A DNA stretch of 64,000 bases, from positions 4,588,001-4,652,000 of the forward strand of contig NZ_AP024660.1 of the NCBI RefSeq assembly GCF_019977395.1, in the 5' to 3' direction. This document shows, piece by piece, positions 6,836-15,501 of the stretch. A program made the translations under genes and the position numbers. The notes under the pieces were generated by a model that saw only the letters and a list, made by a program, of their open reading frames with translations, was not told the DNA's origin and searched no databases. Position 1 is the first letter of the stretch, and each line of letters opens with the position of its first letter. The stretch comes from Arthrobacter sp. NicSoilC5 (GTDB lineage: Bacteria > Actinomycetota > Actinomycetes > Actinomycetales > Micrococcaceae).

Positions 6836-8527
6836 ATGACCCAAACTGCCCTTACCGGCCTTGTCACCCCTCCGCGCCTGCCCCAGGGCACCCTGCGGAT
6901 CGTCCCGCTTGGCGGGCTGGGGGAGATCGGCCGGAACATGGCCGTGTTCGAAATCGACGGCAAACTGCTGATCGTGGACTGCGGCGTCCTCTTTCCCGAG
7001 GAAACCCAGCCCGGCGTTGACCTGATCCTGCCGGACTTCTCGTACATCGAGGACCGGCTGGACGACGTCGTGGCCGTGATCCTCACACATGGCCACGAGG
7101 ACCACATCGGCGCCGTGCCGTACCTGCTGCGCCTGCGCAACGACATCCCCCTGGTGGGCTCCCAGCTGACGCTGGCCCTGATCGAGGCGAAGCTGCAGGA
7201 GCACCGCATCCGGCCCTACACGCTGACCGTTGAAGAAGGCCAGGTGGAGAAATTCGGGCCGTTCGAATGCGAGTTCGTCGCCGTCAACCACTCCATCCCG
7301 GATGCCCTTGCCGTGTTCATCCGCACGGCCGGCGGCACGGTCCTGCACACCGGTGACTTCAAGATGGACCAGCTGCCGCTGGACGGACGCATCACCGACC
7401 TGCGCCACTTCGCCAAGCTGGGCGAGGAGGGCGTTGACCTCTTCATGTCCGACTCCACCAACGCCGACGTGCCCGGATTCACCACGGCCGAGAAGGAAAT
7501 CGGCCCCACCCTGGAGCGGCTTTTCGGCCAGGCCACCAAGCGCATCATCGTGGCGTCCTTCTCCTCCCACGTCCACCGCGTGCAGCAGGTCCTTGACGCC
7601 GCTGCCAAGCACAACCGCAAGGTGGCCTTTGTGGGCCGCTCCATGGTCCGCAACATGGCCATCGCGGAGAAGCTGGGCTACCTGGACGTCCCTTCCGGGC
7701 TTATCGTCGACATCAAGAACATCGACAACCTGCCGGACAACCGCGTGGTCCTCATGTCCACCGGCTCCCAGGGCGAGCCCATGGCGGCCCTGTCCCGGAT
7801 GGCAAACGGCGACCACCGCGTGGTGGTGGGCGACGGCGATACCGTCATCCTGGCCTCCAGCCTCATCCCGGGCAACGAAAATGCGGTGTTCCGGATCATC
7901 AACGGCCTCCTCAAACTCGGGGCCGACGTGATCCACAAAGGCAACGCCAAGGTCCACGTATCCGGCCACGCAGCAGCCGGGGAACTGCTCTACTGCTACA
8001 ACATCCTCGAGCCGCTCAACGCCATGCCCGTGCACGGCGAGACCCGCCACCTGATCGCCAACGGCAAGATCGCCATTGAGTCGGGAGTCCCGGAAGCCAG
8101 CGTCATCCTTGCCGACAACGGCACGGTCATCGACCTCCGCGACCACCAGGCGGACATCGTGGGCCAGGTGGAGGTTGGATTCGTCTACGTTGACGGCTCC
8201 AGCGTGGGCGAAATCACCGACGCGGACCTCAAGGACCGCCGCATCCTGGGCGATGAAGGCTTCATCTCGATCATCACGGTTATCCACCGGGCCACCGGCA
8301 AGGTGGTGTCCGGGCCCGAGATCCACGCCCGCGGTGTTGCCGAGGACGATTCAGTCTTCGACGACATCATCCCCAAGATCAACGCGGCACTGGAAGAAGC
8401 AGTCCAGAACCACGCCGACCACACCAGCCACCAGCTCCAGCAGGTGGTGCGCCGCGTCGTGGGCACCTGGGTCAACCGCAAGCTGCGCCGCAAGCCCATG
8501 ATCATCCCGGTGGTGCTCGAAGCCTAA
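6836..8527 (+). CDS. rnj: Ribonuclease J
   Basis: A 563-residue metallo-beta-lactamase/beta-CASP ribonuclease that processes and degrades mRNA and matures rRNA in the cytoplasm. HGHEDHIGAVPYL (about residue 84) is the zinc-binding motif; VLHTGDFKMD, FMSDSTNAD and the beta-CASP strand SGHAAAGELL follow in family order. ATG 6836 has GGAAAGAAG as ribosome-binding site about 8 bases before it. It is probably co-transcribed with dapA. Frames further upstream lie inside dapA and are not credible. Confidence 0.95.
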   Translation: MTQTALTGLVTPPRLPQGTLRIVPLGGLGEIGRNMAVFEIDGKLLIVDCGVLFPEETQPGVDLILPDFSYIEDRLDDVVAVILTHGHEDHIGAVPYLLRLRNDIPLVGSQLTLALIEAKLQEHRIRPYTLTVEEGQVEKFGPFECEFVAVNHSIPDALAVFIRTAGGTVLHTGDFKMDQLPLDGRITDLRHFAKLGEEGVDLFMSDSTNADVPGFTTAEKEIGPTLERLFGQATKRIIVASFSSHVHRVQQVLDAAAKHNRKVAFVGRSMVRNMAIAEKLGYLDVPSGLIVDIKNIDNLPDNRVVLMSTGSQGEPMAALSRMANGDHRVVVGDGDTVILASSLIPGNENAVFRIINGLLKLGADVIHKGNAKVHVSGHAAAGELLYCYNILEPLNAMPVHGETRHLIANGKIAIESGVPEASVILADNGTVIDLRDHQADIVGQVEVGFVYVDGSSVGEITDADLKDRRILGDEGFISIITVIHRATGKVVSGPEIHARGVAEDDSVFDDIIPKINAALEEAVQNHADHTSHQLQQVVRRVVGTWVNRKLRRKPMIIPVVLEA

Positions 8528-8555
8528 GATTGGCTCCGCTGCCGCAGGGCAGGTT

Positions 8556-8592
8556 CGGAAGGCCCCGGTTCACCGTGAACCGGGGCCTTCCG
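8556..8592. terminator. 18-bp perfect GC-rich terminator hairpin after RNase J
   Basis: Bases 8556-8573 and 8575-8592 are perfectly complementary. No T tract follows, as is common for strong actinobacterial terminators. Confidence 0.75.
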
Positions 8593-8674
8593 CGTGTCCG
8601 GGCGGTGCGGCCGGCGCCCCCAACCGATGCGCTCCCCGGGCCCCGATATCCCCGGAATCACAGCATGCTTCCGG

Positions 8675-8680
8675 TACCGT
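8675..8680 (+). promoter_or_regulatory. -10 element (TACCGT) for leaderless ftsK
   Basis: TACCGT ends 7 bases before ATG 8688; there is no Shine-Dalgarno. The in-frame GTG at 8679 overlaps the -10 and is therefore unlikely to be the start. Confidence 0.5.
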
Positions 8681-8687
8681 GGCTACT

Positions 8688-11573
8688 ATGGCCACACGTA
8701 CTACTTCCGCGCCCAAAGGTACCGGCAGGGGCAGCTCCGGCAGCAAATCCGGGAGCTCCACAGCCCGCGGAACCGGCTCCACTGCCAGCAAGGCAGGGCG
8801 CGGCGGCTCATCCAGCACCGCACGCACCCGCCAGCTTCCCGCCGTCGAACACCACCAGCCGTGGCTGCTGCGCGTGGTCGGCGGGGCATGGCTGGGCATG
8901 GGCCACCTGGTGGGCGGGGGAGTGCGCCGCATCGGCCATGACGTCAGTGACCTTCCCGCCGAGGACCGCCGCGACGGCGCCGCGCTGTTCAACCTGGCGC
9001 TGGGGGTTTTCATCGCCACGTTTGCCTGGTGGGGCCTGACGGGCTGGTTCCCGGACGCCGTCTACGCCGTGGTGAACGGCACCTTCGGCTGGATCTCCCT
9101 GCTGCTTCCGCTCATGCTTTTCGTGTGCGCCTTCCGGTTGTTCCGGCAGCCCTCCGACGGCCGGGGCAACAACAGGGTGGGCATCGGCTTCCTGATCATG
9201 ACGTTCGCGGGCTGCGGCCTGGCGCACATCCTGGGCGGCCAGCCCACCGTGGCCGACGGCTTCGACGGCCTCCGCAAAGCCGGCGGCATGCTTGGCTTCC
9301 TGGCCGCCACGCCGCTGGCCGCCATCCATCCCGCCGTTCCTGTGGCCCTCTATGGCCTGCTCGCTTTCGTGTCCCTGCTGATCATCACGGCCACCCCGTT
9401 CACGGCCATCCCGCGCCGCATCCGCGGAGCCTACGAGCACCTTATGGGCATCGACCTGATGGACCAGGAACGCCCCGACGTCCACGACCGCAGCTACCTG
9501 GAACGGACGGCCCCCGCCGCACCGCGCAAGAAGAAGCGCAAGCTCTTTGGCAAGGACCAGGAGTCCGAGCCGGGCCTTGAGGGCTACGTGGGCGACGAAG
9601 CGTTTGAGCACGCCGTCATTGACGACGACGAGCAGGAACCTGCCCGGCCCGCGCCGGGCGTGCGTCGGCCCACCCAGGCGGAGATCGCCGTCGAGAAGAT
9701 CAAGGCCGCCCAGGGCCTGGGCGCCGGTTCGCAGGCGGCCCCGCCGGAAAACGCCACCGAGGCCATCCCCCTGGTCATCCCGGGTGCCGCGGCTCCGGGC
9801 AAGCCTGCCGCGCCCACCGTGCCCTCGAACCCGGTGGCGCCCGCGCCGCCGCCCGTTCCCATCCCGCAGCGGACCGAGCAGCTTTCACTCGCCGGCGATG
9901 TCACGTACACCCTCCCGGCCTCGGACTTCCTGACCCCCGGATCCATCCCCAAGGAGCGCACGGAAGCGAACGACGCCGTCGTCGCCGCCCTGACCGATAC
10001 CTTGCAGCAGTTCAACGTTGACGCCACCGTCACCGGCTTCAGCCGCGGCCCCACCGTCACCCGGTACGAGATCGAACTTTCGCCGGGCACCAAGGTGGAG
10101 CGTGTCACCGCCCTGTCCAAGAACATCTCCTACGCCGTCGCCTCCAGCGATGTCCGCATCCTCAGCCCCATCCCGGGCAAGTCGGCCATCGGCATCGAGA
10201 TCCCCAACACGGACCGCGAAACCGTCTCCCTGGGCGATGTCCTCCGCAGCCAGAACGCCCGCCGCACGGACCACCCGATGGTCATGGGCGTGGGCAAGGA
10301 CGTGGAGGGCGGCTACGTGGTGGCCAACCTGGCCAAGATGCCGCACCTCCTGGTGGCTGGTGCCACCGGTGCCGGTAAGTCGTCCTTCGTGAACTCAATG
10401 ATCACGTCCATCCTGATGCGTGCCACCCCGGACGAGGTCCGCATGGTCATGGTGGACCCCAAGCGTGTGGAACTGACCGCCTACGAGGGCGTTCCGCACC
10501 TGATCACTCCCATCATCACCAACCCCAAGAAGGCGGCCGAAGCGCTGCAGTGGGTGGTACGGGAAATGGACGCCCGCTACGACGACCTCGCCAACTACGG
10601 CTTCAAGCACATCGACGACTTCAACAAGGCCGTGCGCGCCGGCAAGGTCCAGCCGCCGGTCGACTCCAAACGCGTCATCCGGCCCTACCCGTACCTGCTG
10701 GTGATCGTGGACGAACTCGCCGACCTCATGATGGTGGCCCCCCGCGACGTCGAAGACTCCATCGTCCGCATCACCCAGCTGGCCCGTGCCGCCGGCATCC
10801 ACCTGGTCCTGGCCACCCAGCGGCCCTCCGTCGACGTGGTCACGGGCCTCATCAAAGCCAACGTGCCCTCGCGCATGGCCTTCGCCACGTCCTCCGTCAC
10901 GGACTCCCGGGTGGTCCTGGACCAGCCGGGCGCCGAGAAGCTCATCGGCCAGGGTGACGCGCTCTTCCTGCCCATGGGCGCCTCCAAGGCGATGCGTGTC
11001 CAGGGCGCCTGGGTCACGGAGTCGGAGATCCACAAAGTGGTGGAGCACGTCAAGGGACAGCTGCAGGCTGTCTACCGTGACGACGTCGCCCCTGAAGCGG
11101 AAAAGAAGCAGATCGACGACGACATCGGGGACGACCTCGAGGTGCTGCTGCAGGCCACCGAACTGGTGGTCACCACCCAATTCGGCTCCACCTCCATGCT
11201 GCAGCGCAAGCTCCGGGTCGGGTTCGCCAAGGCCGGCCGGCTCATGGACCTCCTCGAATCCAGGGGAGTGGTGGGCCCCTCGGAGGGTTCCAAGGCGCGT
11301 GACGTCCTGGTGAAGCCGGACGACCTCGCCGCCGTCCTCGCCGCGATGAAGGGCCAGGAAGCCCCTGCGGCGCCTGACTCGCAGACCGCCGCACTCAGTG
11401 ACAATGCCAACGCCAACATCGCCCAGGGCGGCTACGCCGAAGACCTGGTGGCTGCGGACCTGGACCAGAGGAAGCAGAACGTCGAATACTACGACGGCTC
11501 GGATTCGGCCCCGGGCGGCTACGGCGATGACGACGACGGCTCCGAAGACGCGTGGTCCCTCACGGGACGCTAG
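8688..11573 (+). CDS. ftsK: DNA translocase FtsK/SpoIIIE
   Basis: A 961-residue septal DNA pump that clears chromosome from the closing division site. The Ser/Thr/Gly-rich N-terminus leads into about four membrane helices (residues ~100-250), a long Pro/Ala-rich linker, and then the RecA-like motor. Its Walker A is GATGAGKSSF (about 562) and its Walker B is LLVIVDELADLMM. The C-terminal gamma winged helix (about 824-885, TTQFGSTSMLQRKLRVGFAKAG) reads the orienting DNA sequences. The acidic tail after it is typical. The gene stands between a terminator and its own -10 element; pgsA follows with its own promoter. Confidence 0.95.
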   Translation: MATRTTSAPKGTGRGSSGSKSGSSTARGTGSTASKAGRGGSSSTARTRQLPAVEHHQPWLLRVVGGAWLGMGHLVGGGVRRIGHDVSDLPAEDRRDGAALFNLALGVFIATFAWWGLTGWFPDAVYAVVNGTFGWISLLLPLMLFVCAFRLFRQPSDGRGNNRVGIGFLIMTFAGCGLAHILGGQPTVADGFDGLRKAGGMLGFLAATPLAAIHPAVPVALYGLLAFVSLLIITATPFTAIPRRIRGAYEHLMGIDLMDQERPDVHDRSYLERTAPAAPRKKKRKLFGKDQESEPGLEGYVGDEAFEHAVIDDDEQEPARPAPGVRRPTQAEIAVEKIKAAQGLGAGSQAAPPENATEAIPLVIPGAAAPGKPAAPTVPSNPVAPAPPPVPIPQRTEQLSLAGDVTYTLPASDFLTPGSIPKERTEANDAVVAALTDTLQQFNVDATVTGFSRGPTVTRYEIELSPGTKVERVTALSKNISYAVASSDVRILSPIPGKSAIGIEIPNTDRETVSLGDVLRSQNARRTDHPMVMGVGKDVEGGYVVANLAKMPHLLVAGATGAGKSSFVNSMITSILMRATPDEVRMVMVDPKRVELTAYEGVPHLITPIITNPKKAAEALQWVVREMDARYDDLANYGFKHIDDFNKAVRAGKVQPPVDSKRVIRPYPYLLVIVDELADLMMVAPRDVEDSIVRITQLARAAGIHLVLATQRPSVDVVTGLIKANVPSRMAFATSSVTDSRVVLDQPGAEKLIGQGDALFLPMGASKAMRVQGAWVTESEIHKVVEHVKGQLQAVYRDDVAPEAEKKQIDDDIGDDLEVLLQATELVVTTQFGSTSMLQRKLRVGFAKAGRLMDLLESRGVVGPSEGSKARDVLVKPDDLAAVLAAMKGQEAPAAPDSQTAALSDNANANIAQGGYAEDLVAADLDQRKQNVEYYDGSDSAPGGYGDDDDGSEDAWSLTGR

Positions 11574-11578
11574 GCCGG

Positions 11579-11584
11579 TAGCCT
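11579..11584 (+). promoter_or_regulatory. -10 element (TAGCCT) for leaderless pgsA
   Basis: TAGCCT is followed by 6 bases and GTG 11591. It lies just past the ftsK stop, giving pgsA-cinA an independent leaderless promoter. Confidence 0.5.
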
Positions 11585-11590
11585 AGGAAC

Positions 11591-12235
11591 GTGACTAGCA
11601 CCGATGCCACCGCCGCCGGCCAAGGCCGAGCCGGGGTCTGGAACCTTCCCAATGTCCTGACCATGATCCGCATTGTGCTGGTCCCGTTCTTCGTGTGGTT
11701 CCTCGTCGCGGATGCGCCGGGGCTGCACAGTACCTCCGGACCGTGGCGCTGGGCGGCGGTGGCGGCGTTCGCCGTCGCCATCTACACCGACAAGCTCGAC
11801 GGCGATATCGCCAGGAGCCGGAACCTCGTTACGGACTTCGGCAAGATCGCCGATCCCATCGCCGACAAGCTCCTCATCGGCTCCGCCCTGGTGATGCTGT
11901 CCCTGCTGGGCGAACTGCCCTGGTGGGCAACCCTGGTGATCCTGGTCCGGGAATGGGGCATCACTGCGCTGCGTTTCTTCGTGATCCGCTACGGCGTCAT
12001 CCCCGCTTCCCGCGGCGGCAAGCTCAAGACCGTCGTGCAGACCGCAGCGATCTTCCTGTACCTGCTGCCGTTCGGGGCGTTCGCGCCGTGGATGTCCTGG
12101 GTAGCGTTTGCCGTCATGATGGCCGCCGTGGCAATCACGCTGTGGACCGGCGTTGAATACGTGATTGAAGCCATGCGCCTCCGTGCGAAGGGCAAGCGCC
12201 AGGCAGGGACCGCGGAAGGGCAGGAACAGGCATGA
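11591..12235 (+). CDS. pgsA: CDP-diacylglycerol-glycerol-3-phosphate 3-phosphatidyltransferase
   Basis: A 214-residue membrane enzyme making phosphatidylglycerol phosphate from CDP-diacylglycerol. The complete CDP-alcohol phosphotransferase motif D-x2-DG-x2-AR-x8-G-x3-D-x3-D is present from D67 to D91. At least four hydrophobic helices are visible. The GTG start is fixed by the -10 element 6 bases before it. The stop overlaps the cinA start (ATGA), a common actinobacterial arrangement ftsK-pgsA-cinA-clgR. Related enzymes such as phosphatidylinositol-phosphate synthase share the motif; the gene order favours PgsA. Confidence 0.9.
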   Translation: MTSTDATAAGQGRAGVWNLPNVLTMIRIVLVPFFVWFLVADAPGLHSTSGPWRWAAVAAFAVAIYTDKLDGDIARSRNLVTDFGKIADPIADKLLIGSALVMLSLLGELPWWATLVILVREWGITALRFFVIRYGVIPASRGGKLKTVVQTAAIFLYLLPFGAFAPWMSWVAFAVMMAAVAITLWTGVEYVIEAMRLRAKGKRQAGTAEGQEQA

Positions 12236-12711
12236 GCAACCTCCACCAGCTGGCCGCCCAGGCCGTCAGGCAGGCGCTCGAGTCAGGACGGACCGTTGCC
12301 ACCGCGGAATCTTTGACGGCCGGAATGGTGTCCGCGGTCCTCGCCGACACGCCCGGAGCCTCCGGCATGCTCCAGGGCGGCGTGGTGGCCTACCAGAACT
12401 CCGTGAAGGACGCGGTGCTGCACGTGCCTGCCGACCTGCTGGCCCGGGCCGGCTCCGTCGACCCGGACGTCGCCCGTGCCATGGCGGCCGGGGCGCGCAC
12501 CGTCCTGGGCGCCGACGTCGGGCTTTCCACCACCGGCGTCGCCGGTCCCGAGGCCCATGACGGCAAGCCCGTGGGCCGGGTTTACATTGGTATTGCCACG
12601 GCTGCCGGCACCGCCGGTTTCGAATACACCTTTGCCGGCAGCAGGCCGGACATCCGGGCCGCTGCGTGCGGCGCCGCGCTGGAAAGACTGCTTGAGGCCC
12701 TGTCCGGCTGA
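12232..12711 (+). CDS. cinA: CinA family nicotinamide-nucleotide amidohydrolase
   Basis: A 159-residue single-domain CinA-C protein, which deamidates nicotinamide mononucleotide in pyridine nucleotide recycling. Family motifs are TVATAESLTAGMVSAVLADTPGAS, GGVVAYQNSVK and STTGVAGPEAHDGKPVGRVYIG. It lacks the N-terminal COG1058 (MoCF-like) domain of long CinA proteins, so it corresponds to stand-alone PncC/YgaD. It overlaps pgsA by 4 bases and precedes clgR. The gene name is conventional; competence function is not implied. Confidence 0.9.
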   Translation: MSNLHQLAAQAVRQALESGRTVATAESLTAGMVSAVLADTPGASGMLQGGVVAYQNSVKDAVLHVPADLLARAGSVDPDVARAMAAGARTVLGADVGLSTTGVAGPEAHDGKPVGRVYIGIATAAGTAGFEYTFAGSRPDIRAAACGAALERLLEALSG

Positions 12712-12833
12712 CCTTCGCAGCCTGCGAAGTTACCGGGCGTAAAGTTGCCGGGAACAAAAGCCGGTACCGATTAGTTATTACATTGTGTCGCTTCCGGAGA
12801 GCGGAGGCGCCTAGGATGAAATGACCAAGACGG

Positions 12834-12850
12834 GTTCGCCGGCGGCGGAC
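12834..12850 (+). promoter_or_regulatory. Putative ClgR operator upstream of clgR
   Basis: GTTCGCC-GGC-GGCGGAC is a near-perfect palindrome (one mismatch) and fits the GTTCGC-N5-GCG pattern I recall for Streptomyces ClgR. It lies 30-46 bases upstream of ATG 12880, in a place suited to autoregulation. Confidence 0.45.
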
Positions 12851-12879
12851 CTGACCAATGAGGGAGCAAGGCGATACAG

Positions 12880-13332
12880 ATGGTAAAGCAGCCCGTATCC
12901 GTAAACGGCGTTGTCCGCTGGAAGGATGTGGGCCTCGCCGAACAGGCTAAGAGCGAACAGAAGGAGCGCAAGATGGTAGTACTTCGTCACGAAATCGGTG
13001 ATGTCCTGCGCGATGTCCGCCAGCGTCAGGGGCGCACGCTCCGTGAAGTTTCGCACAGCGCCCGTGTCTCCCTGGGATACCTCAGCGAAGTGGAGCGCGG
13101 CCAGAAGGAAGCATCATCAGAGCTACTGTCCTCGATCTGCTCGGCACTGGATGTTCCGTTGTCAAGCATGCTCCGTGAGGTCAGCGACCGCGTGGCAGTA
13201 GCCGAAGGCGTCGCAGTTCCGGACACCGTTCCGCAGGAATTCTCCCAGCGTTACGGCCGTGACCTGGAACGCGACCTCAACACTGAACTGAACGACGAAC
13301 TCTCCACGGGCCTCCTCTCCGGCGCCCGGTAA
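12880..13332 (+). CDS. clgR: ClgR-type helix-turn-helix regulator of protease genes
   Basis: A 150-residue XRE-fold regulator. The HTH spans about residues 38-95 ([20 protein letters not shown], then [20 protein letters not shown]), the sequence typical of ClgR, which activates clp protease and related stress genes in actinobacteria. The C-terminus ends in small residues (LLSGAR), and ClgR is itself a Clp substrate in relatives. ATG 12880 follows GAGGGAG; an internal ATG at 12973 would give the shorter form seen in some genera. A palindromic candidate operator is at 12834-12850. A bidirectional terminator follows. Confidence 0.85.
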   Translation: MVKQPVSVNGVVRWKDVGLAEQAKSEQKERKMVVLRHEIGDVLRDVRQRQGRTLREVSHSARVSLGYLSEVERGQKEASSELLSSICSALDVPLSSMLREVSDRVAVAEGVAVPDTVPQEFSQRYGRDLERDLNTELNDELSTGLLSGAR

Positions 13333-13363
13333 AAGCAGCCCCACCCCAGGGTGGGACGAGGAA

Positions 13364-13404
13364 ACAGCAGGAAGCCCCCGGCCGTGCCGGGGGCTTCCTG
13401 CTGT
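13364..13404. terminator. 19-bp perfect bidirectional terminator
   Basis: Bases 13364-13382 pair perfectly with 13386-13404 around a 3-base loop, between the convergent clgR and marR genes. Confidence 0.85.
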
Positions 13405-13407
13405 CGC

Positions 13408-13950
13408 CTAGTTGTCGGATGCGTCTTCCTGCGCGGTGGACGGGTCCGCCGCTTCCCTGGCGAACCCGTCACGCTCATAGGTGGAGTTCAGCTTGGCCAT
13501 GCAGCGGGCCAGCTCCTGCAGGTCCTCCACCGGCCACTCGCGCAGCCGCTCCTGGAAGACCTGGCGCCGGGCGTCCTGGACCTGGTGCATCTTCTCTTCG
13601 CCCTTCGGCGTCAGCCGGATGGACTGCGCCCGGCGGTCCAGGGGGTCCGCCTCCTTGGACACCAGGCCCAGGCTTTCCAGGAAGGCGATCTGCCGGCTGA
13701 CCGACGGCTTGCCCACGCCGATGTTCATGGCAAGGTCGGTGAGCCGGATGGGTCCTTCCCGGCGGATGACCGTCAGGAGCCCATACGCGGCAGGCTCCAT
13801 GTCCGGGTGAACCTCGCGCGAGAGCTGGTTGGAGATGGCCCGGGCCCGCCGCCAAAAGAGGCTGATTTGGTGTTCGACATTCTGAAGCGCGGCGTCGGCG
13901 GCATCGTTGCCTGTGTCCTGCCGCGGCGGGAGATCCGGGGAGTTGCTCAT
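13408..13950 (-). CDS. MarR family transcriptional regulator
   Basis: A 180-residue winged-helix regulator. AAYGLLTVIRREGPIRLTDLA and KPSVSRQIAFLESLGLVSKEADPLDRRAQSIRLTPKGEE give the recognition helix and the MarR wing with its D-x-R-R motif. ATG 13950 is chosen because TAGAAT lies 7 bases upstream on this strand, giving a leaderless message; another ATG at 13977 lies beyond that -10 element. It is divergent from the DUF3046 gene with overlapping promoter elements. No ligand or target can be inferred. Confidence 0.88.
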   Translation of the reverse strand: MSNSPDLPPRQDTGNDAADAALQNVEHQISLFWRRARAISNQLSREVHPDMEPAAYGLLTVIRREGPIRLTDLAMNIGVGKPSVSRQIAFLESLGLVSKEADPLDRRAQSIRLTPKGEEKMHQVQDARRQVFQERLREWPVEDLQELARCMAKLNSTYERDGFAREAADPSTAQEDASDN

Positions 13951-13957
13951 GGCAACA

Positions 13958-13967
13958 ATTCTAGGGT
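13958..13967. promoter_or_regulatory. Overlapping divergent -10 elements (marR / DUF3046)
   Basis: On the minus strand TAGAAT (13963-13958) lies 7 bases before marR ATG 13950. On the plus strand TAGGGT (13962-13967) precedes the DUF3046 start at 13992. The two -10 elements share bases, so the promoters should compete. Confidence 0.5.
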
Positions 13968-13991
13968 CCGCAATCATGAGAGGATTTACCG

Positions 13992-14216
13992 ATGCGAATC
14001 AGCGAGTACTGGCGTCTCATGGATGACGAGTTCGGTGCGGGGTACTCCCGCGTGCTGAGCAGTACCCTGGTCCTTGCCGGCGTAGGCGGACGCACCGCTG
14101 ACCAGGCCCTGGCCGCGGGCGTTGAGCCGCGGAGGGTATGGCTTGCTGTCTGCGACGTCCAGGACGTCCCGGCGGAACGGCGGCTCGGGCGAGACATCGC
14201 CCCGCGCCGCGATTGA
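13992..14216 (+). CDS. DUF3046 domain protein
   Basis: A 74-residue protein beginning MRISEYWRLMDDEFGAGYSR and containing DQALAAGVEPRRVWLAVCD, the DUF3046 signature. This small family sits immediately before recA in many actinobacteria and has no established function. GAGAGG lies about 9 bases before the ATG. A hairpin terminator at 14221 separates it from the recA promoter, so the link with recA is conserved order rather than co-transcription. Confidence 0.9.
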   Translation: MRISEYWRLMDDEFGAGYSRVLSSTLVLAGVGGRTADQALAAGVEPRRVWLAVCDVQDVPAERRLGRDIAPRRD

Positions 14217-14220
14217 CGGC

Positions 14221-14244
14221 GGCGCCCGCCTCGATGCGGGCGCC
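14221..14244. terminator. 9-bp hairpin after the DUF3046 gene
   Basis: GGCGCCCGC and GCGGGCGCC pair around a 6-base loop, 5 bases after the stop codon. There is no T tract. Confidence 0.6.
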
Positions 14245-14284
14245 AAGGATCCTGCCGCCTGACACGCCGCAGGAACTCCACTCT

Positions 14285-14300
14285 TCGAATACCTGTTCGG
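14285..14300 (+). promoter_or_regulatory. LexA (SOS) box of recA
   Basis: TCGAATACCTGTTCGG matches TCGAAC-N4-GTTCGA with two mismatches. A TATGCT -10 element follows at 14308-14313, so LexA would cover the -35 region. The predicted recA leader is about 120 bases. Confidence 0.8.
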
Positions 14301-14442
14301 ATAACGCTATGCTTTTTCCATCGGGTTTATCCACATAGCCGTTGTCCTCCGGCCGGAATGTCAGTGGGTCCCCTTAGCGTCAGAGATGACCAATACAACG
14401 GCCGCGAAGGCCACCATCGAGAAAGCATTAGAGGTGTCAACC

Positions 14443-15498
14443 ATGGCGGCAGCCCCGGATCGTGCAAAAGCGCTGGAAGCAGCGCTTGCCCAGATTGACA
14501 AGCAGTTCGGCAAGGGCTCGGTCATGCGCCTGGGCGACGAAGTCCGCGCTCCGATCGAAGTCATCCCCACCGGCTCCATCGCCCTGGACGTCGCCCTTGG
14601 CATTGGCGGGCTCCCGCGCGGCCGCGTCATTGAAATCTACGGTCCTGAATCCTCGGGTAAAACCACCGTGGCCCTGCACGCCGTGGCGAACGCACAGCGC
14701 GCGGGCGGGATCGCAGCGTTCATCGACGCCGAGCACGCCCTGGACCCGGACTACGCCGCCAAGCTCGGCGTGGACACGGATGCCCTCCTGGTCTCGCAGC
14801 CGGATACCGGCGAGCAGGCCCTGGAGATCATGGACATGCTGGTCGGCTCCGGCTCCCTGGACGTCATCGTCATCGACTCCGTGGCCGCCCTGGTGCCGCG
14901 CGCTGAAATCGAAGGCGACATGGGTGACAGCCACGTCGGCCTCCAGGCCCGGCTCATGAGCCAGGCACTGCGTAAGATCACCGGCCGCCTGAGCCAGACC
15001 AAGACCACCGCCATCTTCATCAACCAGCTCCGTGAAAAGATCGGCGTGTTCTTCGGTTCCCCGGAAACCACCACCGGTGGTAAGGCGCTGAAGTTCTACG
15101 CGTCGGTCCGCATCGACGTCCGTCGGATCCAGACCCTCAAGGAGGGTGCCGATTCCGTCGGCAACCGGACCAAGGCCAAGATCGTCAAGAACAAGATGGC
15201 TCCGCCTTTCAAGGTCGCCGAGTTCGACATCATCTACGGCCAGGGCATCTCCCGTGAGGGCGGCATCATCGACATGGGCGTTGAGCACGGCATCATCAAG
15301 AAGTCCGGCTCCTGGTTCACCTACGACGGTGACCAGCTGGGCCAGGGCATGGAGAACTCGCGCCGGTTCCTCCGCGACAACCCCGAGCTGGCCGCCGAGC
15401 TGGAGCGCCTCATCAAGGAGAAGCTCGGTGTCGGGGTCAAACCTGCGGAGGATGAGTCCAAGGACTCGCCAAAGCTGAAAGCTGTCGACGGGTTCTAG
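14443..15498 (+). CDS. recA: Recombinase RecA
   Basis: A 351-residue recombinase that forms filaments on single-stranded DNA, drives strand exchange and triggers LexA self-cleavage. [20 protein letters not shown] is the standard N-terminus, Walker A is GPESSGKTT (67-75), and the [17 protein letters not shown] (L2 loop) region and acidic tail are present. ATG 14443 has GAGGTG upstream. An in-frame ATG at 14386 would add 19 unconserved residues and lacks a ribosome-binding site. It is controlled by the LexA box at 14285 and followed by recX 3 bases later. There is no intein. Confidence 0.97.
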   Translation: MAAAPDRAKALEAALAQIDKQFGKGSVMRLGDEVRAPIEVIPTGSIALDVALGIGGLPRGRVIEIYGPESSGKTTVALHAVANAQRAGGIAAFIDAEHALDPDYAAKLGVDTDALLVSQPDTGEQALEIMDMLVGSGSLDVIVIDSVAALVPRAEIEGDMGDSHVGLQARLMSQALRKITGRLSQTKTTAIFINQLREKIGVFFGSPETTTGGKALKFYASVRIDVRRIQTLKEGADSVGNRTKAKIVKNKMAPPFKVAEFDIIYGQGISREGGIIDMGVEHGIIKKSGSWFTYDGDQLGQGMENSRRFLRDNPELAAELERLIKEKLGVGVKPAEDESKDSPKLKAVDGF

Positions 15499-15501
15499 CC
15501 C

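Noticed and set aside
14386..14442. RecA starting at ATG 14386
   Set aside because: No ribosome-binding site, and the added 19 residues precede the standard RecA N-terminus, which begins at 14443 behind GAGGTG.
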